Assembly: GCA_044220635.1 (NCBI GenBank)
Contig: JBGAQP010000021.1
Location: 10,217-74,216 of the forward strand
Length of the DNA stretch: 64,000 nt
Origin: JBGAQP01 sp044220635
GTDB taxonomy: Bacteria > Pseudomonadota > Gammaproteobacteria > Burkholderiales > Usitatibacteraceae
Direction: 5' to 3'
Shown here piece after piece: positions 57,684 through 64,000 of the stretch (its first letter is position 1; every line of letters starts with the position of its first letter). The notes under the pieces are model-generated. The model saw only the letters and a program-made list of their open reading frames with translations. It was not told where the DNA came from and searched no databases. The position numbers were made by a program, and so were the translations under genes.

Positions 57684-59090
57684 TCAGAGCACCTTGCCGG
57701 GGTTCATGATGCCGTGGGGATCGAGGGTGCGCTTCACCGCGCGCATGAGGTCGAGCTCGAGGGCGGACTTGTGGCGCCGGATCTCCTCGCGCTTGAGCAC
57801 GCCCAGGCCGTGCTCGGCGCTGATCGAGCCGCCGAGGGCGTCGATGACGTCGTAGACGACGCGGTTCACGGCGCCCGCCTGGGCGAAGAAGGCCTCGGCG
57901 TCCTGGCGCTTCGCCTTCGAGCAGTTGTAGTGGATGTTGCCGTCGCCCACGTGCCCGAAGGCGACGATGCGGATGTCGGGGAACTCGGCGCGCAGCCGCT
58001 CGCCCGCGCGCCCGATCAGCTCGGGCACGCGGCTCACGGGCACCGAGACGTCGTGCTTGATCGACGGGCCGTCGAGCTTCTGCGCCTCGGCGATGTTCTC
58101 GCGCAGGTCCCACAGGGCCTTCCTCTGCGCCTGGCTCGCGGCGATCGCCGCGTCCTTCGCGAGGCCCGCGTCCATCGCCCCGGCGAGCGCCTCCTCGAGG
58201 AGCGCGCGCAGGGCTTCCGGGCTTCCGCAATCGCTGAGCTCCACGAGCACCGACCACTCGTGGGGCTCGGGCAGCGGGTCGCGCAGGCCGGGGATGTGGG
58301 CGAGGACGAGGTCGAGGCATATTCGCGAGACCAGCTCGAAGCCGGTGACGCGCTCGCCGCAGGCCGCGCGCAGCCTCGCGAGCAGCGCGACCGCGGCCCC
58401 GGGCCCGGGCACGGCGACCCAGGCCGTGGCGACCGCGCCCGGCTTCGCGAAGAGCTTGAGCACCGCCGCGGTGATGATCCCGAGCGTGCCCTCGGCGCCG
58501 ATGAAGAGCTGCTTGAGGTCGTAGCCGGTGTTGTCCTTGCGAAGCCCCTTGAGGCCCTCCCACACGCGCCCGTCGGCGAGCACCACCTCGAGCCCGAGGA
58601 CGAGCTCGCGCGCGTTGCCGTAGCGCAGCACCCCGGTGCCGCCGGCGTTGGTCGAGAGGTTGCCGCCGATCTGGCAGCTGCCCTCGGCGCCGAGCGACAG
58701 CGGGAAGAGGCGGTCGTGCCCGGAGGCCACGCGCTGGATCTCGGCGAGCACGCAGCCCGCCTCGACCGTCATCGCGTTGTTGGCGGCGTCGACCTCGCGC
58801 ACGCGGTTCATGCGCGCGAGGTTCACGACGACCTGGCGGCCCGAGGCGTCGGGAACCGAGGCCCCGCACAGGCTCGTGTTGCCGCCCTGCGGCACGATGC
58901 CCACGCGCTCGGCGGCGAGCAGCTGCACGACGCGGGAGACTTCCTCCGTGCTCGCGGGCTTCACGAGGAGGGCCGCGCGCCCGTGGTACTGGCCGCGCCA
59001 GTCCGTCTGGTGGGGCTCGAGGGCCGAGGGGTCGGTGACGACCCCGCGGTCGCCGACGATCGCGGCGAGGCGCGCGGCGAGCCCGCTCAC
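57684..59090 (-). CDS. FAD-binding D-2-hydroxyacid dehydrogenase/oxidase
   Basis: 468 residues, PCMH-type FAD domain (about 35-215) with VGIVPQGGNTSLCGASVP, PLSLGAEGSCQIGGNLSTNA and YDLKQLFIGAEGTLGIITAA, then the FAD-linked oxidase C-terminal domain with FGHVGDGNIHYNCS, SISAEHGLGVLKREEIRRHK and DPHGIMNPGKVL. This is the group of D-lactate, D-2-hydroxyglutarate and glycolate dehydrogenases (GlcD/Dld-like). GTG start overlapping the rfaE2 stop (GTGA). Substrate cannot be fixed from sequence. Confidence 0.92.
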   Translation of the reverse strand: MSGLAARLAAIVGDRGVVTDPSALEPHQTDWRGQYHGRAALLVKPASTEEVSRVVQLLAAERVGIVPQGGNTSLCGASVPDASGRQVVVNLARMNRVREVDAANNAMTVEAGCVLAEIQRVASGHDRLFPLSLGAEGSCQIGGNLSTNAGGTGVLRYGNARELVLGLEVVLADGRVWEGLKGLRKDNTGYDLKQLFIGAEGTLGIITAAVLKLFAKPGAVATAWVAVPGPGAAVALLARLRAACGERVTGFELVSRICLDLVLAHIPGLRDPLPEPHEWSVLVELSDCGSPEALRALLEEALAGAMDAGLAKDAAIAASQAQRKALWDLRENIAEAQKLDGPSIKHDVSVPVSRVPELIGRAGERLRAEFPDIRIVAFGHVGDGNIHYNCSKAKRQDAEAFFAQAGAVNRVVYDVIDALGGSISAEHGLGVLKREEIRRHKSALELDLMRAVKRTLDPHGIMNPGKVL

Positions 59091-59563
59091 GAGCGGATCC
59101 GCGCGAGGAGCGCGCTCGTCGAGCGCTCGTGCCGGAACGGGATGGAGTGGACCGTGCCGCCCCAGGCCGCCACCTCGGCGGCGCCGACGATCCTCGCCAC
59201 CGGCCAGTCGCCGCCCTTCACGAGGCGCTCGGGCCGGCTCTCGAGGATGCGTGCGATCGGCGTGTCCTCCTCGAACCAGGTGACGAGCGAGACCGAGGCG
59301 AGGGCGGCGACGACCGCGAGGCGGTCGGCGAGCGCGTTCACCGGGCGGTCGCCGCCCTTGCCGAGGCGGCGCACGGACGCGTCGGAGTTGAGCGCGACCA
59401 CGAGCGAGGCGCCGAGGGCGCGCGCCTCGGCGAGGTAGGTGACGTGCCCGCGGTGCAGGATGTCGAAGACGCCGTTGGTGAAGGCGAGCGGGCGCGGGAG
59501 CGCGGCCGCGCGCGCCGCGAATGCCGCGGGCTCGCAGACCTTCTGCTCGAAGTCGGGGACCAT
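59087..59563 (-). CDS. rfaE2: D-glycero-beta-D-manno-heptose 1-phosphate adenylyltransferase
   Basis: 158 residues, stand-alone nucleotidyltransferase domain: LAFTNGVFDILHRGHVTYLA (the TNGCFD..H.GH signature), VALNSDASVRRLGKGGDRPV, LVKGGDWPV and the C-terminal SIPFRHERSTSALL with the ISTT/RSTS loop. It makes ADP-heptose for the LPS core. Only the adenylyltransferase half of HldE is present, the usual situation in betaproteobacteria; the kinase is elsewhere. It overlaps the next gene by 4 bases. Confidence 0.95.
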   Translation of the reverse strand: MVPDFEQKVCEPAAFAARAAALPRPLAFTNGVFDILHRGHVTYLAEARALGASLVVALNSDASVRRLGKGGDRPVNALADRLAVVAALASVSLVTWFEEDTPIARILESRPERLVKGGDWPVARIVGAAEVAAWGGTVHSIPFRHERSTSALLARIRS

Positions 59564-59591
59564 CCCGGCGATTATCGCACCGGGACCGGTT

Positions 59592-60437
59592 TCAGGCGGG
59601 CGCGGGCTTCGCGGCGGCCGCGAGCTCCTTGCGGAAGCGGTTGAGCTCGGCGGCGCTGCCGAGGCTGCGCTCGTAGAGGGTGGAGAGCTTGGCGAGGATC
59701 GACTGCACGACCTTGTTCTCGCACACCTTGTCGAAGCGGATCTGCTGGTCGAGCCAGCGCTCGAGCCACTCGGGGTCGGGAAGCCGCGACTGCACGGTGT
59801 CGTTCGGGAAGAGGGCCTGGTTCACGTGCAGGTTCGTCGGGTGCAGGGGCTTGCCCGCGCGCGCCGCGCTCGCCATGAGCACGCCGATCTTCGCGAAGGC
59901 GAGCCTCGCCTCGTCGCCGAGCCGCTCGATGGCGCGGCGCATGTAGCGGAAGTAGGCGCCCGCGTGGCGCGCCTCGTCGCCCGAGAGGATCTCGTAGATG
60001 CGCTTGATGACGGGCTCGGTGTGCCAGTCGGCCGCGCGCCGGTACCACTGGGTGAGGCGGATCTCGCCGCAGAAGTGCAGCATGAGCGTCTCGAGGGCCG
60101 GCGCCGGGTCGAACGGGAAGCGCACCGCGTGCAGCTCCGACTCCGTCGGCAGGAGCTCCGGGCGGAAGCGCCGCAGGTACTCCATGAGCACGAGGGCGTG
60201 CTTCTGCTCCTCGTAGAACCAGATCGACATGAAGGCCGCGAAGTCGCTGTCGCCCGGGTTGTCGCGCAGGAACATCTCGGTGGCGGGCAGGGCCGACCAC
60301 TCGGTGATCGCGTTCATCTTGATCGTGCGCGCCTGGTCGTCGGTGAGCCGGCTGGCGTCGAACGCGTCCCACGGGACGTCGCGCCCCATGTCCCAGCGGA
60401 CCTTCTCGAAGGAGGCGAACAGGTCGGGATAGAGCAT
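59592..60437 (-). CDS. Ferritin-like di-iron protein (acyl-ACP desaturase-like fold)
   Basis: 281 residues, all-helical, no signal peptide. Carboxylate/His ligands are visible in two pairs of helices: AITEWSALPA and WFYEEQKHALVLMEY (EExxH), then LMLHFCGEIRLTQWY and ILSGDEARHAGAYFRYMR (DExRH). That is the ferritin-like di-iron centre; the spacing resembles fatty acid desaturase type 2 proteins. It follows dolP by 26 bases in the lpoA operon. Function in this envelope operon is unknown: candidates are lipid desaturation/hydroxylation or peroxide scavenging. Confidence 0.8.
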   Translation of the reverse strand: MLYPDLFASFEKVRWDMGRDVPWDAFDASRLTDDQARTIKMNAITEWSALPATEMFLRDNPGDSDFAAFMSIWFYEEQKHALVLMEYLRRFRPELLPTESELHAVRFPFDPAPALETLMLHFCGEIRLTQWYRRAADWHTEPVIKRIYEILSGDEARHAGAYFRYMRRAIERLGDEARLAFAKIGVLMASAARAGKPLHPTNLHVNQALFPNDTVQSRLPDPEWLERWLDQQIRFDKVCENKVVQSILAKLSTLYERSLGSAAELNRFRKELAAAAKPAPA

Positions 60438-60463
60438 GGCGACGCGGCCCTCTCGCGAGCCCC

Positions 60464-61036
60464 TCAGGGCTTGATGTACTCGAAGGCCTTCACGACGCGG
60501 CTCACGCCGCTCGTCGTGCGCGTCACCTCGACCGCCTGGTCGCCCTCCTCCTGGGTGACGAGCCCCATGAGGTAGACCACGCCGGCCTCGGTGACCACCT
60601 TCACGTGGTTGGGCGAGATGCTCGTGTTGGCGATCATCCTCGACTTCACGTTGGAGGTGATGAGCGAGTCGTTGCCGCGCGAGGTGAGCGAGGAGTTGCC
60701 CGCGACCACGAGCTCGTTGGTGACGCCCTTCACGTTGGGGATCGCGCGGACCTTCTCCTCGATCTCCCTCTTCGTGGTCTCGTCCGGGGCCTCGCCCGTG
60801 AGCAGGACCTTGAGGTTGTAGCTGGTGGCGTTCACGTGCGCGTTCGAGTGGCGGCGGCTGATGACGTCGAGCGCCTTCCACTCGACGTTCTCGTCCTCGA
60901 CGTAGACGCCCGCGGTGCGGCGGTCGTCGGCCATGAGGACGGCGGCGCCGGTGGCGGTGACGGCCGCGCCGATGCAGCCCTGCAGCAGGGGGAGCGCGGC
61001 GGCGAGGCAGAAGGCGGTGAGGAGCTTGCGGTTCAC
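60464..61036 (-). CDS. dolP: DolP-like outer-membrane lipoprotein with two BON domains
   Basis: 190 residues. Lipobox LLQGC (Cys21), then two BON domains: about 45-115 with VNATSYNLKVLLTGEAPDE and IPNVKGVTNELVV, and about 122-188 with ISPNHVKVVTEAGVVYLMGL and SGVSRVVKAFEYIKP. In E. coli the same gene order (lpoA-yraN-diaA-dolP) includes DolP/YraP, which supports outer-membrane integrity and BAM function. GTG start preceded by GGAGAAC and overlapping the diaA stop (GTGA). Confidence 0.92.
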   Translation of the reverse strand: MNRKLLTAFCLAAALPLLQGCIGAAVTATGAAVLMADDRRTAGVYVEDENVEWKALDVISRRHSNAHVNATSYNLKVLLTGEAPDETTKREIEEKVRAIPNVKGVTNELVVAGNSSLTSRGNDSLITSNVKSRMIANTSISPNHVKVVTEAGVVYLMGLVTQEEGDQAVEVTRTTSGVSRVVKAFEYIKP

Positions 61037-61626
61037 GGTTGTTCTCCGAAGAGCTGGTTGTCGATCGCGTCGCACAGGCAGTGCAGCACGAGGATGTGGA
61101 CTTCCTGGATGCGCATGGTGCGCGGGTGGGCGACGTTGAGGTGGACGTCGCCGGGGCCGAGGAGCGCGGCCATCGTGCCGCCGTCGCGGCCGGTGAGCGC
61201 GACCACGTCGAGGCCCCGGGCTTTCGCGGACTTCACCGCGGCGACGACGTTGGGCGAGCTGCCCGAGGTCGAGATGGCGACGAGGACGTCGCCCGCGCGG
61301 CCGAGCGCCTCGACCTGCTTCGCGAAGACCGCCTCGTAGGCGTAGTCGTTGGCGATCGCGGTGAGGGTGGAGGTGTCGGTCGACAGCGCGATCGCCGCGA
61401 GGCCGGGCCGCTCGCGCTCGAAGCGGCCCACGAGCTCGGCGGCGAAATGCTGGGCGTCGGCGGCCGAGCCGCCGTTGCCGCAGGCGAGCGCCTTGCCGCC
61501 GGCCCCGAGGCAGGCGGCGACGCGCTCGCCCGCGCGGGCGATCTGCGGGGCGAGGGTCGCGGCGATGCGGCGCTTGAGCTCGATCGCGTCCTCGAAATGG
61601 GCGAGGACGCGGGTGGTGAGGTCCAT
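61033..61626 (-). CDS. diaA: DiaA-like SIS-domain protein
   Basis: 197 residues, single SIS domain with LACGNGGSAADAQHFAAELV, STDTSTLTAIANDYAYE, VAISTSGSSPNVVAAVKSA and RIQEVHILVLHCLCDAID. The last block matches DiaA (HCLCD.ID), the DnaA-binding replication-timing factor, more closely than GmhA, and the neighbours match the E. coli diaA locus. Phosphoheptose isomerase GmhA is the alternative, given rfaE2 nearby. Start MDLTTRV at 61626; an in-frame ATG 11 codons upstream also exists. Confidence 0.85.
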   Translation of the reverse strand: MDLTTRVLAHFEDAIELKRRIAATLAPQIARAGERVAACLGAGGKALACGNGGSAADAQHFAAELVGRFERERPGLAAIALSTDTSTLTAIANDYAYEAVFAKQVEALGRAGDVLVAISTSGSSPNVVAAVKSAKARGLDVVALTGRDGGTMAALLGPGDVHLNVAHPRTMRIQEVHILVLHCLCDAIDNQLFGEQP

Positions 61627-61660
61627 CGGGGATTCCGTGCGATGCGTCTGGTCCGGCATT

Positions 61661-62044
61661 CTACCCCCCGCGGGCGTCGAAGGCGCCGCGCAGCCACGCG
61701 GCCTCGCGCCCGTCCCAGGTCACGACATCGAAGCGGCAGGGAGGTTCCGCGGCCAGACGCGCGAGGTAGTGGCGCGCGGCCGCCTCGATGCGCGCGCGCT
61801 TGCGCGGGCCCACGCTCGCGGCCGCGCCCCCGAAGCGCTCGCTCGAGCGCAGGCGCACCTCCACGAAGACCAGCGTGTCGCCGTCGCGCGCCACGAGGTC
61901 CACCTCGCCCAGGCGCGTGCGGTAGTTGCGCCCGAGGATCGCGAGGCCGCGCTCGGCGAGGTAGCGGGCCGCGGCCTCCTCGGCGAGCGCCCCCGCCGCC
62001 TGGGCGGGGGTGCGCCGGCCCGAGGCGCGGCGAGCGGCGCTCAC
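61661..62044 (-). CDS. yraN: YraN-family (UPF0102) putative endonuclease
   Basis: 127 residues with the UPF0102 core: GALAEEAAARYLAERGLAIL, NYRTRLGEVDLVARDGDTLV, FVEVRLRSSERFG (E-V-x-x restriction-endonuclease-like fold), and IEAAARHYLARLAAEPPCRF. The function is unknown; a nuclease is inferred from the fold. GTG start overlapping the lpoA stop (GTGA, 62041-62044). Confidence 0.92.
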   Translation of the reverse strand: MSAARRASGRRTPAQAAGALAEEAAARYLAERGLAILGRNYRTRLGEVDLVARDGDTLVFVEVRLRSSERFGGAAASVGPRKRARIEAAARHYLARLAAEPPCRFDVVTWDGREAAWLRGAFDARGG

Positions 62045-63234
62045 GGCGCCTTGAGGGCGACGACGCGCCCGCTGTCCACCTCGGCGGGCGTGAGTGTGCG
62101 GGAGAAGTGGCTGCCGCCCTCGAGGGCGATGCGCCCGGTGACGCCGTCGAGCGCGGTCTTCGTGCCGTCGGCGCGCAGCAGGGCCTGGGCGATGCGGAAG
62201 GCGTCGATCCCCAGGGCGTAGAGGCGCTCGCGCTCGACCGACATCGGCACGCGCGGCGCGGGATACACCATGACGGCGGGATGGTCGGGCTGCACGAACC
62301 AGGGCATGTCCATGTAACGCATGCCCTGCAGGTCCACGTTGACCGTGGCATCGGCCCGCGGGTCGATGCTCATCGAGGTCGCGTAGATCGGGAGCATCCC
62401 GGAGATGTACGGGCGCACGGCGAGGGTCACCGGCTGGTCGAGGGCGAGGAAGACCATGTCGCCGTTGATCGCCGCGATCCGCTCCTTGACGGCCGGCGCC
62501 TGCTCGGGGCCCCCGGCGAAGACGACGCGCCCGCGCACCTCGCCGGCGGCGCGCGTCCATTCGCGCTCGAACGCTTCCTGCACGCGCCTGGCGAGCGGCG
62601 AGGGCGAGGCGATCACGATCGCCGAGCGCCAGCCGTCGGCGACGGCCTGCAGGGCCACCTGCCGGGCCTCCTGGTCGAGCGAGAGCGAGATCGAGTAGAG
62701 GTTCACGGGCGGCTCGGGCACCTGGGGCTCGTTGAGCGTGAGCGTGGGCTGGCGCGGGCAGTCGCTCGCGGCCACGCCTGTCGCGCCGTCGCGCGTGAGG
62801 CCCGCCACGACGAGCACCGCGCCATGCCCCTGGGCGCGCCGGCAGGCCTCGAGGAGCGCGGCGCCGTCGTCGTCGACGGCCATCGCCGTGACCGGCGGCG
62901 CGCCCCGCCCCGCGACTTCCGCCGCGGCGAGGAAGCCCTGGCGCACGGCGTCGGCGAGCGGGCCGAGCGCGGGCGAGCGCGTGGGCAGGATCAGTGCGAT
63001 GTGGGGGCGCGGGCCTTCCGGGATCGGCTCGCGCGCCTCGCGCGGCGCCACGGCCGCGGGCGCCGCCGGCGCAGCCGGCGCGCCGCCCAGGGGCCTCACG
63101 ACCGTCGTGCGCGCGAGCCCCGTCGCCGGGTCGATGTCCGCTCCCGGCGCGGTTGTGCCCGGCGCCGGGTCGGCCGAGAATGCCGGCGTGGCGAACGAGA
63201 CGAGGACGAGGAGGATCGCGTTGAAGCGCGACAT
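62041..63234 (-). CDS. lpoA: Penicillin-binding protein activator, LpoA-like
   Basis: 397 residues. A signal peptide (MSRFNAILLVLVSFATPAFS) without a lipobox, unlike E. coli LpoA, then a Pro/Ala-rich stretch (about 50-72) and a periplasmic-binding-protein-like domain (HIALILPTRSPALGPLADAV, MAVDDDGAALLEACRRAQGH, PIYATSMSIDP, LYALGIDAFRIAQALL). This corresponds to the C-terminal half of E. coli LpoA (PF04348). The N-terminal TPR half is absent, as in other betaproteobacteria. It activates PBP1A-type peptidoglycan synthases. Divergent from rsmI; their start codons overlap. Confidence 0.9.
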   Translation of the reverse strand: MSRFNAILLVLVSFATPAFSADPAPGTTAPGADIDPATGLARTTVVRPLGGAPAAPAAPAAVAPREAREPIPEGPRPHIALILPTRSPALGPLADAVRQGFLAAAEVAGRGAPPVTAMAVDDDGAALLEACRRAQGHGAVLVVAGLTRDGATGVAASDCPRQPTLTLNEPQVPEPPVNLYSISLSLDQEARQVALQAVADGWRSAIVIASPSPLARRVQEAFEREWTRAAGEVRGRVVFAGGPEQAPAVKERIAAINGDMVFLALDQPVTLAVRPYISGMLPIYATSMSIDPRADATVNVDLQGMRYMDMPWFVQPDHPAVMVYPAPRVPMSVERERLYALGIDAFRIAQALLRADGTKTALDGVTGRIALEGGSHFSRTLTPAEVDSGRVVALKAP

Positions 63235-64000
63235 GGGGGCGGCGGACTCGCAGTTGGCCCCCGGATTATATGTGGTGGCCACCCCCATCGGGAATCTCGG
63301 CGACATCACGCAGCGCGCGCTCGCGACGCTCGCGCTCGCCGACGAGGTCGCCGCGGAAGACACGCGCGTGACGCGGGGGCTGCTCGCGCACTTCGGGATC
63401 GCGGCGCGGGTGCACGCCCTGCACGCGCACAACGAGCGCCGGGCCGCGGAGCGCGTGCTCGGCTGGCTCGCCGAGGGCAAGCGCGTCGCGCTCGTCACCG
63501 ACGCGGGCACGCCCGCGGTGAGCGACCCCGGGGCGCTTGTCGTGCGCCGGGCGCGCGAGGCGGGACACGCGGTGTACCCCGTCCCGGGCGCGAGCGCGCT
63601 CACGGCCGCGCTCTGCGCGAGCGGGGTCGTGGCCGACGGCGTCGTGTTCGCGGGCTTCCTGCCCGCGCGCGGGGCCGAGCGCAAGGAGCGCCTCGCCGCG
63701 CTCGCCGCCGCGCCCTGGGCGATCGCGCTCTTCGAGGCACCGCATCGCATCGCCGCGACGCTCGGAGACCTGCACGAGGCGCTCGGCGATCGCGACCAGG
63801 GCGTCGTTGCCGACGCCTTCTTCGCCCTTGGCCTCCTGGCCGACAGCAACAACGCCGCGGCGATCATCGCCCGCATTCGCCAGCCCGACACCCTCGACGC
63901 GGCGGCCGCATCCGAGGCGTCGGCGGCGCTCGCGCGCTCCGGTGGCAGTGCCGCCGCCTCGATGCTCGGCGAGATCATCGGTGGCCGCGGCTCACTCACG
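63233..64000 (+). CDS. rsmI: 16S rRNA 2'-O-ribose C1402 methyltransferase, C-terminus replaced
   Basis: The N-terminal 188 residues are normal RsmI: LYVVATPIGNLGDITQRALA, AEDTRVTRGLL, LVTDAGTPAVSDPGAL, PVPGASALTAALCASGV, FAGFLPARGAERKERL and LFEAPHRIAATLGDLHEALG. From about position 63797 the frame continues without a stop, but the sequence (DQGVVADAFFALGLLADSNN onward) no longer looks like RsmI, which should read on with a VARELTK-type block. Codon choice also shifts (fewer GCG and CTCGCG stretches). The tail has a HEAT-repeat-like look. The gene is cut by the window end. Either an assembly junction or a real fusion. Confidence 0.82.
   Translation, partial: MGAADSQLAPGLYVVATPIGNLGDITQRALATLALADEVAAEDTRVTRGLLAHFGIAARVHALHAHNERRAAERVLGWLAEGKRVALVTDAGTPAVSDPGALVVRRAREAGHAVYPVPGASALTAALCASGVVADGVVFAGFLPARGAERKERLAALAAAPWAIALFEAPHRIAATLGDLHEALGDRDQGVVADAFFALGLLADSNNAAAIIARIRQPDTLDAAAASEASAALARSGGSAAASMLGEIIGGRGSLT

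Noticed and set aside
61033..61626. Calling the SIS-domain gene gmhA because rfaE2 is nearby
   Set aside because: The gene order and the HCLCDAID block fit DiaA better; the GmhA possibility is kept as an alternative in the entry.
1..64000. tRNA or rRNA genes
   Set aside because: No T-loop-like GGTTCGAATCC pattern or rRNA-like stretch was noticed by eye. A covariance-model scan would be needed to exclude one fully.

Overview
The window is very G+C-rich and densely packed with Gram-negative chromosomal genes. It reads as a betaproteobacterium, judging from the gene order lpoA-yraN-diaA-dolP beside a divergent rsmI, the coaX/birA pairing, GlnRS-type glutamine charging, and many outer-membrane and periplasmic proteins. 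The secreted proteins with repeated WWxG..NGWG modules are of a kind I associate with environmental Burkholderiales-like or Usitatibacter-like bacteria; that placement is inference. I found no rRNA, tRNA, CRISPR array, phage or transposase gene. No stretch longer than 300 bases is without a gene.

Layout. 1-893: end of a secreted glycerophosphodiesterase gene, plus a fasciclin-domain remnant and a terminator. 908-4777: a putative metal-stress module with two ECF sigma factors and a DUF3379 protein on the minus strand, divergent from a bufferin-type RiPP operon (Cys-rich precursor, DUF692 enzyme, DUF2063 partner). 4841-9205: an RND efflux pair. 9500-11140: an orphan gingipain/caspase-like (clan CD) protein. 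11118-26910: signalling and envelope genes, including a 7TM hybrid kinase with a divergent NarL-type regulator, a LytS/LytT-type pair, a stand-alone receiver, rhodaneses, fasciclin, a propeller lipoprotein, a metallophosphoesterase, a proline-rich membrane protein and CreD. 26950-28731: glnS.

28815-36894 holds two paralogous NGWG-repeat secreted proteins, two alpha/beta hydrolases, a cupredoxin, a threonine-rich 23-residue-repeat protein and a tandem-rhodanese protein. Three copies of a palindromic GGGGACAGTCCCC element are interspersed among them. 36895-44037: DUF2279 protein, multicopper oxidase, membrane protein, periplasmic-sensing diguanylate cyclase with a hydrolase, and AmtB.

44044-47175 is a compact operon of two paralogous membrane proteins that fuse a degenerate J-like domain to a trypsin-like protease domain, plus a possible beta-barrel protein. 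47235-51568: DODA-type dioxygenase, UMF1-family transporter, S41 peptidase and DUF3047 lipoprotein. 51587-54864: overlapping HAD-birA-coaX-SPOR operon. 54987-57385: CPA2 antiporter with a YbdK-type carboxylate-amine ligase. 57406-63234: an eight-gene minus-strand run (lpoA, yraN, diaA, dolP, ferritin-like, rfaE2, FAD dehydrogenase, DUF3144). The window ends in rsmI, whose C-terminal part is replaced in frame by an unrelated sequence that may be an assembly junction.

The most system-like candidates are the tandem J-like/protease operon, the orphan C25-like gene, the bufferin cluster with paired sigma factors, and the inverted-repeat element family.
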